Assembly: GCA_021841795.1 (NCBI GenBank) | Contig: JAKCDN010000006.1 | Span: 1 to 24,386 of the forward strand | DNA from: Acidobacteriota bacterium | GTDB lineage: Bacteria; Acidobacteriota; Terriglobia; Terriglobales; Acidobacteriaceae | DNA length: 24,386 nucleotides | Reading direction: 5' to 3' | Shown here: positions 1-7,588 of the stretch, piece after piece | How positions within the stretch are numbered: position 1 is the stretch's first letter | How the letters are laid out: every line of letters begins with the position of its first letter | Notes under the pieces: model-generated | Seen by the model: only the letters and a program-made list of their open reading frames with translations | The model's database searches: none | What the model was told of the DNA's origin: nothing | Position numbers and translations under genes: made by a program

Positions 1-596
1 CTGGCAAAGCAAGAACTTCCCCGGGTTTCGCCCGCTCGCCTTGCTCTCGGCACGCAGATGCCGGCCCATCTGCTCCACGCTGGGTACCGGTCTGCCCGCT
101 GCGTTGAACACGCTCAATTTTGCCGCAATGTCTGTCGCGCCGCGCCGGCTGGCACGATCGGGCCACCGTATCCCCGGCACAGCGCGCAGGATTTAAGGTT
201 ACTTCTCGCATGAAACCTTCATGTCACCCCCCCTGCGAAGCGATCCTTTTCCTTCGTGTCCAAAGATCCGCATAATCATCTGGAAAGCAATGAGTTATCG
301 CTCTCTTTTGGGGCCGTCATTACCCATCTTTCGTGATCCTGGCCCGCTCTTTAGCCTCTCCGCGCAGGGTTCCCGGTGAATTCTCCTTGCGCGACAGATC
401 GCCCGCTGCCTACGCTTGGCATCGGTTCAAGTTCAGCTCTCCCGCCACTGCGCATCTCTCCGCATGGCATCTTTTCACAGGGCGAACCCGGGAGAAGCTA
501 AGTCGAAACTGTGCTCACCGGAACGGGATCCAACGGACATCCCATTCACTGGAACAAACCCTATTGCACTACAGATTTCTGGAGGAGGCGAAAAAT
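1..596. other. Left flank, no recognisable gene
   Basis: I recognise no gene here. Bases 1 to about 196 are open in more than one frame on both strands; the minus-strand frame could be the tail of a gene that begins or ends outside the window, but its translation matches no family I know. An in-frame GTG at 333 would extend receptor 1 upstream. The 88 extra residues look non-coding, and a much better ribosome-binding site and signal peptide occur at 597. Bases 200-596 therefore probably hold the promoter and leader of receptor 1, although I see no convincing -35/-10 pair. Confidence 0.5.
209..223. promoter_or_regulatory. Short palindrome upstream of receptor 1
   Basis: CATGAA-ACC-TTCATG is a perfect 6-bp inverted repeat with a 3-base spacer, about 370 bp before the receptor 1 start. 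It has the size of an operator half-site pair, but it is the only copy I noticed and it could be chance. Confidence 0.2.
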
Positions 597-3500
597 ATGC
601 AACAGTTGACCACCGGTCTTCGAGTTCCAATCCATCGCAAACGCAAGCTGTTCCAATCCATCCTGAAAAGCGCAATCCCTCTTTTCCTGCTATGTGTTTC
701 GATCCATTGGGCGAGCGCCCAGACGTCAACGGGCGAAATGTCGATTACCGTTACCGATCCAACCGCAGCCATTGTCCCTGGAGCCAGAATTTTGATTACC
801 GGCTCCAACACCAGCAATCTGGTGCGCACCTTGAGCACAAACCAGGATGGAATGGCGGAGGCGCCGCTTCTGCCGCCCGGAAGCTACGACCTTACGGTCT
901 CTGATACTGGCTTTAAAAACACCAGGCGCAAAGGCATCCTCGTCAACGTCGGGCAGACGAGCGACGTCAGAATTCAGCTTGTGCCGGGTGGCGCGCAGGA
1001 AACCGTCACCGTTACCGCCAGCATACCGCTGATCGAGGATAAGACCTCAACGTTGTCCCAGGTAATAACCTCGCGCCAGACGCTCGAGCTTCCGCTGAAC
1101 GGAAGAAGTTATCTCACCGTTGCCAATCTCACCGCCGGTGCTGTTCCCACCCAGGGAAGCAAAGACTCCTCTTTTAATTCCTATGGCAATACCGGCCTGC
1201 AGAATGCCTTTCTCCTCGATGGCGCCCGTAACGTGAATTACATTCGCGGTCTGGATAACTATCAGCGCGATATGGTCCGGCCTCCTCTTGACGCCATCGC
1301 TGAGTTCTCCGTTGACACCAGCAACTACTCGTCGCAATACGGCAACTCCGCCGGTGCCGTCGTCAATGCCATTACCAAAAGCGGCACCAATCAGGTGCAC
1401 GGTTCGGCCTACGAGTTTCTTCAGAACTACGATATGAACGCCGCGAACTACTTCGCCCTGGCCGGGCAGAAGCCGCTTGCGGTTCAAAACCAATTTGGAG
1501 GCTCTGTCGGCGGTCCCATCCGCAAGGATCATGCCTGGATCTTCGGCGCCTATGAGCGTCTCGACAACCATACCGATCAGGTGAATCAGTCCGTGGTCCC
1601 GACGTTGGCGAACCGGAGCGGAATCTTCGGTTCAACTCCCATCTACAATCCCTTCAGCACCACCGTGGTTAACGGGCAGACGGTGCGCCAGCAATTTGCC
1701 AACAACATCATTCCCGCCGGATACATCAGTTCCATCACCTCGCAGATGCTGAACAATTATCCGCAACCCAACGTCCCCGGATCCAGCAACTTGTTCGTCT
1801 ACAACGCGCCGCAGATTGATACCAGCAACAACGGCGTGGTGCGTGGCGATGTGCAGCTCTCCGAGAAAGACTCGATGTTCGCGCGTGGCTCCTGGGATTG
1901 GCAGGCTCTCGCTGCGGCTGCGAGCCTGCCGCTACCCACAAACACCCCGGTCGTCCGGACCATTCACAACAGTGGCCTCGGTTACGGCTATACCCGCGCC
2001 TTTAGCAGCACTCTGGTCAATGAGGCGCGCTTTGGCTACACCAGCATCAATCTCTCCTCTGATGCCACCCAGCCGCTCAATGACATTATTCCCGGTGCGT
2101 TAACCTCCTATATCGACAGCAGCACTCCGCAGTTCTCCATCAGCGGTTATCCCACCATCGGTGCGCAGGCCGGTTGCTGCACCAACTCTCCTTTGCACAA
2201 GACCAGTGGAGTCTGGGATATCTCGGACAATATCTCCAAGATCCTGGGCAAGCACTCCCTCAAGTTCGGCGGCGAGCTCCTGCTCATCAGAACAACCACT
2301 CTCGCGGCCTCCAACTCGCGCGGATCTTTCGGTTTCTCAGGTGTCTTCTCTGAGGATGTGCAGAGCCGCTCGAATACCGGAAGCGCGCTTGCCGACTTCC
2401 TCCTCGGAACCGCAAACGCCGTGACTCTCGGCAGCAACCTGAATGCCACCGAGCGGGAGTGGTACGGCGCAGGCTACGTTCAGGACGACTGGACCTTAAC
2501 CAAGTCGCTCACGCTCAACCTGGGTGTCCGCTATGAAAGAATGGCGCCGCCCATCGAAGTAAGCAATCGCATGGCAAACCTGATCGTCACGCCTGGCGAT
2601 CCCAACTTCGGTCAATACGTGCTGGCGGGCGATAATCGCTACCCCCGCTCCCTGGTTACGCAGAGCAATCTCGATTTCAGTCCGCGGGTGGGCTTTGCCT
2701 ATCGCCTGCCGAAGATTCGGGATATGGTGATCCGCGGCTCCTTTGGCATCTTCTATGCCCAGGATTTTGGCTTGGGAGTCGGAAACACCCTGGCTGCCAA
2801 TCCTCCTTTCAGCAATTACGGAGGCCTGGCCATCATTAGCGATCAGGTGAATCCGTCCACAGGATTCCTGGTGGCCCCGGGTGCGGCTATCACCCCTGTT
2901 CCACCTGTCTCCCCGAGCAGCTTCGTCTGGAATCCGACCTCCACTATCGGTCTCCAGGTCTGGGCCAATCAAATGACAACGCCTTACGTCGAGGAGTGGA
3001 ACCTCACCATTGAAAAACAGCTCCCCTGGAACCTGGCCTGGCAAATCAGCTATGTCGGCAATGCGGGAATTCACCTTTGGGGCGTCAAGCAGGACAACCA
3101 GCCGCTCACAAACGGACCGGGGTCGCCCAATACTCGGCGGCCGCTGGCGCAGTACGCATCCGGATCGCTTGCCGAAACATCTCCGTGGGCAACAAGCAGT
3201 TATCAGGGATTTTCCACCAAGCTTGAGAAACGCTTCACCAATGGCGTCTCCTTCCTGGCGGCATTCACGCATGGACGGGCAATCGACTTTCAGGACGGCT
3301 CCGCAATGGGGATGTGCCTCGGCGGCACAGGATGCGGTGGCGGCGATACAGTGCAAAACGATTACAACATCGCGCCCCAGCGCGGTCCCTCCGATAACGA
3401 CAGCGCGGAGCGCTTCAGCATGGGAGGGCAATGGACTCTGCCGTTCGGCCGCGGAAGATCCTATCTCCAGTCGGGCTGGTCATCGGTTCTCGCCGGTGGA

Positions 3501-3929
3501 TGGGCCTTGGCCGGCATCTATCAGATTCAAACCGGGCTTCCGTTTACCGTGGTTCTCCCAACGGACAACGCCAACGCGGGCAATCCTTCGTGGCCTAACC
3601 GCCTTTGCAACGGCAACATCTCCAGCCACACCCTCAAAAAGTGGTTTGATACCTCCTGCTTCGTGAGCCCTCCGGTATATCAGTTCGGCAACGAAGGACG
3701 AAACGTGCTGTGGGATCCAGGCATTGACGATCTGGATCTCAGCGTCCACCGCGAGTTCCACCCCGTTGAGCGCGCTGACCTCGAGTTCCGTCTCGAGACG
3801 TTCAATTCCTTGAACCATCCCCAGTTCGCTCAGCCCGGCGCTACCGTCGGCACGCCAACATACGGTGTCATCACCGGAACCACCGGCAATGCCCGCATCG
3901 TTCAATTAGGTCTGCGCCTCACTTTCTGA
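597..3929 (+). CDS. TonB-dependent receptor 1, Oar/SusC-like, with carboxypeptidase-regulatory-like domain
   Basis: Outer-membrane receptor, predicted to import oligosaccharides or another large ligand using TonB energy. Start: ATG at 597 is preceded by GGAGGAGG (581-588) with 8-base spacing and gives a typical signal peptide (basic RKRK, hydrophobic IPLFLLCVSI, cleavage after ASA near residue 41). The product has 1110 residues. Residues about 45-130 form a carboxypeptidase-regulatory-like beta-sandwich (TVTDPTAAIVPGARI, LPPGSYDLTV). A plug region follows with the LPLNGRS segment common in acidobacterial receptors, then a long beta-barrel rich in aromatic and Asn/Gly turns. The protein ends in LRLTF; a terminal Phe is the usual barrel-assembly signal. 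There is no SusD-like partner nearby, which is normal for Acidobacteriota. The sulfatase follows on the same strand after about 400 bp, so it may be functionally linked but is probably transcribed separately. The ligand cannot be read from the sequence. Confidence 0.93.
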   Translation: MQQLTTGLRVPIHRKRKLFQSILKSAIPLFLLCVSIHWASAQTSTGEMSITVTDPTAAIVPGARILITGSNTSNLVRTLSTNQDGMAEAPLLPPGSYDLTVSDTGFKNTRRKGILVNVGQTSDVRIQLVPGGAQETVTVTASIPLIEDKTSTLSQVITSRQTLELPLNGRSYLTVANLTAGAVPTQGSKDSSFNSYGNTGLQNAFLLDGARNVNYIRGLDNYQRDMVRPPLDAIAEFSVDTSNYSSQYGNSAGAVVNAITKSGTNQVHGSAYEFLQNYDMNAANYFALAGQKPLAVQNQFGGSVGGPIRKDHAWIFGAYERLDNHTDQVNQSVVPTLANRSGIFGSTPIYNPFSTTVVNGQTVRQQFANNIIPAGYISSITSQMLNNYPQPNVPGSSNLFVYNAPQIDTSNNGVVRGDVQLSEKDSMFARGSWDWQALAAAASLPLPTNTPVVRTIHNSGLGYGYTRAFSSTLVNEARFGYTSINLSSDATQPLNDIIPGALTSYIDSSTPQFSISGYPTIGAQAGCCTNSPLHKTSGVWDISDNISKILGKHSLKFGGELLLIRTTTLAASNSRGSFGFSGVFSEDVQSRSNTGSALADFLLGTANAVTLGSNLNATEREWYGAGYVQDDWTLTKSLTLNLGVRYERMAPPIEVSNRMANLIVTPGDPNFGQYVLAGDNRYPRSLVTQSNLDFSPRVGFAYRLPKIRDMVIRGSFGIFYAQDFGLGVGNTLAANPPFSNYGGLAIISDQVNPSTGFLVAPGAAITPVPPVSPSSFVWNPTSTIGLQVWANQMTTPYVEEWNLTIEKQLPWNLAWQISYVGNAGIHLWGVKQDNQPLTNGPGSPNTRRPLAQYASGSLAETSPWATSSYQGFSTKLEKRFTNGVSFLAAFTHGRAIDFQDGSAMGMCLGGTGCGGGDTVQNDYNIAPQRGPSDNDSAERFSMGGQWTLPFGRGRSYLQSGWSSVLAGGWALAGIYQIQTGLPFTVVLPTDNANAGNPSWPNRLCNGNISSHTLKKWFDTSCFVSPPVYQFGNEGRNVLWDPGIDDLDLSVHREFHPVERADLEFRLETFNSLNHPQFAQPGATVGTPTYGVITGTTGNARIVQLGLRLTF

Positions 3930-4338
3930 CGCGCAAACCGCTTCGGCAGTTCGTTTTGAAAATGCAGCTCCCGGGAACCTGTGATGGCCTTCTGGCCCAT
4001 CCGCCGCAAGGCCATCAAAGATCCCGGGGCAGAAAGCGGTCTACCGATTGTAGCTGGATTGTAAAATCATGCGTGCTTCAACAAACTTTGGATTCCGGAA
4101 CCGAAACAATTGAACTTCAGAGCATCAATACTGAGTAGGCTAAAGTCGTCCTCCGTCGCAGCAACTCCCTCGGCGCATTGCATGATTGCCGTTCTCAAGC
4201 ATCCACACGTAGCAAACAAGGTAAGCGCATCCCCCCTGCCCGGCATCGTCAGCTATCCGGCAAATCTTTCCGGCGTGCATGGGACTGAAGTACAAACCAC
4301 CGTCAGCTAACGCGCTCGTTCATTGCAGGAGAAACAAT
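3930..4338. other. Intergenic region between receptor 1 and sulfatase
   Basis: This holds a large hairpin (listed separately) and then an AT-richer stretch. In that stretch GATTGTA occurs twice (4046-4052 and 4057-4063), spaced 11 bp apart, about one helical turn. The second copy runs into GTAAAATCA, which resembles the core of the 20-bp element found elsewhere in this window, but only weakly. The short open frames here do not look like genes. Confidence 0.45.
3970..4028 (+). terminator. Large two-part hairpin after receptor 1
   Basis: The outer arm CCCGGGA (3970-3976) pairs with TCCCGGG (4022-4028). The inner arm TGATGGCCTT (3982-3991) pairs perfectly with AAGGCCATCA (4008-4017) around a 16-base loop. 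It begins 40 bases after the stop codon. No T-run follows on the plus strand, so it may be a weak terminator, an mRNA-stabilising structure or a repeat, rather than a classical intrinsic terminator. Confidence 0.45.
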
Positions 4339-5832
4339 ATGGCATTCGATAGACGGGATTTTGTAAGGTCGCTTGTAGCCTCGATGACTGCGCCGGCTCT
4401 GGCCTCGGCTATGCCCGAGGATAGCCGGCCCGCGGCAGTTCATCCGCCGCGCCGGCAGAAAAAACCCAACGTTGTCTTGATGATCTGCGACGATCTCGGC
4501 TACGGCGATCCGCATTGTTATGGATCCAATCTGCCCACGCCCAATCTCGACGCAATGGCCGAGCACGGCCTCCGCTTCATCCACTACAACTCTGCGCACC
4601 CCATCTGCTCCGCCTCGCGCGCCGGCCTGCTTACAGGGCGTTACGCGTTGCGGATGAACACCACCGGCGCCTTTGGCCCCACCTCAACCCACGGCACTTC
4701 GCTCGATGAAACTCTGCTCTCCAACCTCTTCAAAGGCAGCGGCTACAAAACCAAAGCCATCGGCAAGTGGCACCTCGGCAACAGCGGACCCTATCTGCCC
4801 ACCGAACGCGGCTTCGATTCGTTCTTCGGCGTGCCCTACAGCGTTGACATGGATCCGCTGCCGCTGCTGCGTGACGCCTCGATCATCGAGCCCAACACGG
4901 ACCGCAGCCTGCTTACGCCCCGCTATACCGACGAAGCCGTCAGTTACATTGAACACAGCGCCGGCGATCCTTTCTTCCTCTATCTGGCATTTTCCTATCC
5001 CCACGATCCGCCCATGGGTTCGCCCCGATTCCATGACAAGACCGGCTTCGGCAATCAGGGAGACGCAATCGCAGAAATCGACTGGAGCGTGGGCCAGGTG
5101 ATCCAGGCGCTCGAACGCAAGGGCCTCACCTCCGACACCTTGGTCATCTTCACCAGCGACCATGGCCCCTGGTACCAGGGCAGTCCGGGGCTCCTGCGCG
5201 GACGCAAGGCCTCCACCTTCGAAGGCGGATTTCGCGTGCCCTTCCTCGCCCAGTGGCCAGGCACTCTTGAGGCTGGCAAAGTCCGCGATCAGTGGCTCTC
5301 CGCGCTCGACGTTCTTCCCACTCTGGCGGCCATTTGCGGCCTGTCCCTGCCGCAGAAGCCTCTCGACGGCGTCAATATGGAAAATCTGCTCTTCGACCGC
5401 GGCGTCAAACCCGAACATCGGCCGATTCTCTATTTCTGCGCCATGGGCGACGGCGGAAACGACGTGCACTGCATTCGCAAGGAGCAGTGGAAGCTGCGCG
5501 TGGCTCAGGGAATTGAGGGAGAAATCTACATTAATGACCGCACCACGGGCGCGCGCTCCAGTGCATGGCTTCAGGTCCCGGAGCTCTACAACGTCGCCCT
5601 CGACATGGCGGAGAGCTACGATGTAGCGCATCTGCATCCTGAGATCGTCCACGAACTGATGGCCAGCCTCGAAGAGCAGATGCCCGGTTTCCCTCCCAAT
5701 GTCGTGGCGGAATATGATGCGCTCAAGCAGCGTAAGGGCGACTGGAGTACGCCCACCGGGGCTTCGCCTCGGCACAATCCGTATAAGAATCCGCCAACCT
5801 CGTATACTCCGCCCTATCGTCAGCCGCACTAG
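4339..5832 (+). CDS. Secreted type I (S1 family) sulfatase
   Basis: Hydrolyses sulfate esters, probably from a polysaccharide or oligosaccharide in the periplasm. Start: ATG at 4339 follows AGGAG (4327-4331) with 7-base spacing; an in-frame upstream start at 4279 lacks these features. The product has 497 residues. The N-terminus DRRDFVR followed by a short hydrophobic stretch resembles a Tat signal. Metal ligands lie in CDDLGYGD (Asp51, Asp52). The maturation motif is C-S-A-S-R, with Cys90 (codon 4606-4608) the residue converted to formylglycine in this family. GKWHLG supplies Lys143 and His145, PHDPP supplies His222, FTSDHG supplies Asp274 and His275, and GRKAS supplies Lys290. All the residues I would expect are present and the length is normal, so it looks active. 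It needs a formylglycine-generating or anSME-type maturase, which is not in this window. The substrate is unknown. A strong hairpin follows directly. Confidence 0.95.
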   Translation: MAFDRRDFVRSLVASMTAPALASAMPEDSRPAAVHPPRRQKKPNVVLMICDDLGYGDPHCYGSNLPTPNLDAMAEHGLRFIHYNSAHPICSASRAGLLTGRYALRMNTTGAFGPTSTHGTSLDETLLSNLFKGSGYKTKAIGKWHLGNSGPYLPTERGFDSFFGVPYSVDMDPLPLLRDASIIEPNTDRSLLTPRYTDEAVSYIEHSAGDPFFLYLAFSYPHDPPMGSPRFHDKTGFGNQGDAIAEIDWSVGQVIQALERKGLTSDTLVIFTSDHGPWYQGSPGLLRGRKASTFEGGFRVPFLAQWPGTLEAGKVRDQWLSALDVLPTLAAICGLSLPQKPLDGVNMENLLFDRGVKPEHRPILYFCAMGDGGNDVHCIRKEQWKLRVAQGIEGEIYINDRTTGARSSAWLQVPELYNVALDMAESYDVAHLHPEIVHELMASLEEQMPGFPPNVVAEYDALKQRKGDWSTPTGASPRHNPYKNPPTSYTPPYRQPH

Positions 5833-5840
5833 ATCTTGCA

Positions 5841-5873
5841 GCCGCCAGCGGGCGGTCTACGCCCGCCGGCGGC
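5841..5873 (+). terminator. Intrinsic-type terminator after sulfatase
   Basis: It begins 8 bases after the sulfatase stop. The left arm 5841-5854 and the right arm 5860-5873 are 14 bases each, with 13 matches, one A/C mismatch and a GTCTA loop. The stem is almost pure GC and is followed by a T-rich, not pure-T, tract (TTCTTCTCTTCC). Confidence 0.75.
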
Positions 5874-6155
5874 TTCTTCTCTTCCGCAAGAGAGCAGTGT
5901 TGCATTCCGCGTGCATGTTAATCGCTCTTCCGCATCTACTTACTGGGCGCGGCCCTCATCCATTGCCTGCCTCTACGCCTGTGCGCAGGGCAGACAACCT
6001 TGCGCCATCGAGAAATCGTCGCCGGCGGCTGGCTGGTGCTGACAATGGCCGCCGCGCCCAACTGCTGGCAGCAGCATAATCCGCCGCTTTCCACTCTGCC
6101 CGCGCAATCATCGCAGGGAATTTTTTAGTGCCTGCCGCGCCGATGGCTCGGTGTC
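5874..6155. other. Intergenic region between convergent sulfatase and regulator genes
   Basis: I see no clear gene. One plus-strand frame, from about 5924 to 6129, reads like weakly hydrophobic protein followed by VAGGWLVLTMAAAPNCW and a stop. It has no plausible start codon or ribosome-binding site, so at most it is a fragment. A short CTGCTG-G-CAGCAG repeat lies at 6062-6074. I see no convincing terminator for the regulator that ends at 6156. Confidence 0.4.
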
Positions 6156-7451
6156 TCAGTGGGTACGGTACGTCACAATCTCTTCGCCCATCGGGGTTCC
6201 GCTTAAACGTGTGCTCTTGAGCAGTACCTCGAAATAGGGAGACTTCTTCTCCGGCAGTCGCCGAAATAACTTTTCCATTGAAGCTTCATTGGTCAGGAAC
6301 TCGGCCGCGGCTTCGGTGGTTTGTGAGTCCGTTCCCGCAATCAGCAGAGTATCTGCCGTGTGACTCGGGTTTGGCAGATAGCCCACAATCGCGTATCCCA
6401 CCACTCCGTCCGGCCGGAAGATCACCGGGTAGGAATCCTGTTCTCCGGACTGCGGGCTCTTGTTCCTCACAAAGGAGCGATCCAGCGCCGCGTTGTACTC
6501 CACCGTAAATGCGAGTTGGTCGTAGAACAGATCGGCCCACGGATTCGAGTTCTGTCCCCCAATCAGAATCACATTATGGCTCTTGATGGAGTCGGCAGAG
6601 TACTGCCGCGCGTATTCGAGTGTCAGCTTCGATGAAGACGGGTCCAGCGACCAGATCTTCAGCACCGTCCTGAAATCGCCCACGCTTGCGTGATCTCTCT
6701 CCATAATCATGGCCAGATCCGCCTTGCGGTCAGCGCTCATTTTCGCCGCCTGAATCTTCGATATATAGCTGTAATTCAGATACTCGCTCAGCGTGATCGG
6801 CTGGTTGGTGATGTTTTCAAGCAGCCCATACGAAGTGTCCGGCAGCACCACGTCCGTAGCCTGCGCAGAGTTCAGGAAATGCGACCACAACTTCGCCAAT
6901 GCCGGTTTTCCTGCAAGCCGATCCTTCGCCTGCGCCAGCCTGCCATTCTGCCACCACAGCAGCCCGCATCCCGCCGCTAGCAGAATCGATAATGCCGAAA
7001 CTAGTAGAAACGGCAGTTGCCGGTAATACGGAACCCTGGCGGATTCCTTTCCGTCTCCCGTGCCTTTGGGTGTCTGCTCTTCCGGGATCTCCTTCGTGCG
7101 CCAGCGGAAGACCGGCGCATAACTACCCCGCGGAATCTCAAAAATAAGCGGTTCGTCCGCGCCCTCGGCGGCAAAGTACCCTTCGATACGCTTGCGCAAG
7201 TCGGTCGCGCTCACCCGGACAATATTGTCCTGACTCGTGTCGTAGTTCTCATCGCGGCCGAAGATCGCATGCCCGATCTCTTGCTCATGAATGTCGGGAT
7301 TGCTTTCTTTAAGAACCTTCGTCGAGACGTACAGCAGGAATTCGCGCGAACGCGCAGCACGCCTTAACTGCGAACTGGCAGCCGCGCGCTCAATGACCTT
7401 CCAGCAATCCTCAACATTGATTGCTTCTGTCTCGTTGCGCTTGGAACTCAT
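6156..7451 (-). CDS. Membrane-anchored ToxR/CadC-like regulator (predicted)
   Basis: Predicted one-component transmembrane regulator of 431 residues. Residues about 15-117 belong to an N-terminal domain I know from many Acidobacteriota proteins. Its signature elements are SREFLLYV, EIGHAIFGR, DNIVRVSATDLRKRIEGYF and EIPRGSYAPVF. The last part resembles the end of an OmpR/CadC winged helix (LRKKL, then TVRGVGY), so DNA binding is plausible but inferred. Residues about 121-143 are a charged linker, and about 146-166 (LPFLLVSALSILLAAGCGLLWW) are a single membrane helix. The remaining 265 residues would face the periplasm and contain NVILIGGQNSNPW and TLLIAGTDSQTTEAAAEFL, which look like a ligand-sensing alpha/beta domain. 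ATG at 7451 has GAAGG 10 bases upstream. It lies 137 bp downstream of the lyase-like gene on the same strand. What it senses and which sites it binds are unknown. Alternatively the N-terminal domain may bind protein instead of DNA. Confidence 0.75.
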   Translation of the reverse strand: MSSKRNETEAINVEDCWKVIERAAASSQLRRAARSREFLLYVSTKVLKESNPDIHEQEIGHAIFGRDENYDTSQDNIVRVSATDLRKRIEGYFAAEGADEPLIFEIPRGSYAPVFRWRTKEIPEEQTPKGTGDGKESARVPYYRQLPFLLVSALSILLAAGCGLLWWQNGRLAQAKDRLAGKPALAKLWSHFLNSAQATDVVLPDTSYGLLENITNQPITLSEYLNYSYISKIQAAKMSADRKADLAMIMERDHASVGDFRTVLKIWSLDPSSSKLTLEYARQYSADSIKSHNVILIGGQNSNPWADLFYDQLAFTVEYNAALDRSFVRNKSPQSGEQDSYPVIFRPDGVVGYAIVGYLPNPSHTADTLLIAGTDSQTTEAAAEFLTNEASMEKLFRRLPEKKSPYFEVLLKSTRLSGTPMGEEIVTYRTH

Positions 7452-7470
7452 TCTCGATAGACCTTCATGC

Positions 7471-7492
7471 GATGAAAGAAGATCTTATCATC
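7471..7492. promoter_or_regulatory. Imperfect palindrome 20 bp upstream of the regulator gene
   Basis: An AAGATCTT palindrome (7479-7486) is framed by GATGA (7471-7475) and TCATC (7488-7492), off-centre by one base. The position just before the regulator start would suit autoregulation. A single occurrence, so weak. Confidence 0.2.
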
Positions 7493-7588
7493 GCGCGCGC
7501 TACGGGCGCACACGCGTTACACGTGCCTCTCTGCGCGATTCGCTGCAACGGACGATCTGTCTATAACCTGCGGGCTTTCAGAATTACT

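Noticed and set aside
1047..1571. Minus-strand open frame of 174 codons inside receptor 1
   Set aside because: It lies antisense to a clear receptor gene with strong family features, and its translation is compositionally odd. GC-rich genes commonly cast such shadows.
4110..4310. Small open frame of 66 codons before the sulfatase
   Set aside because: No ribosome-binding site, no recognisable features, and it crosses the probable promoter and leader region of the sulfatase.
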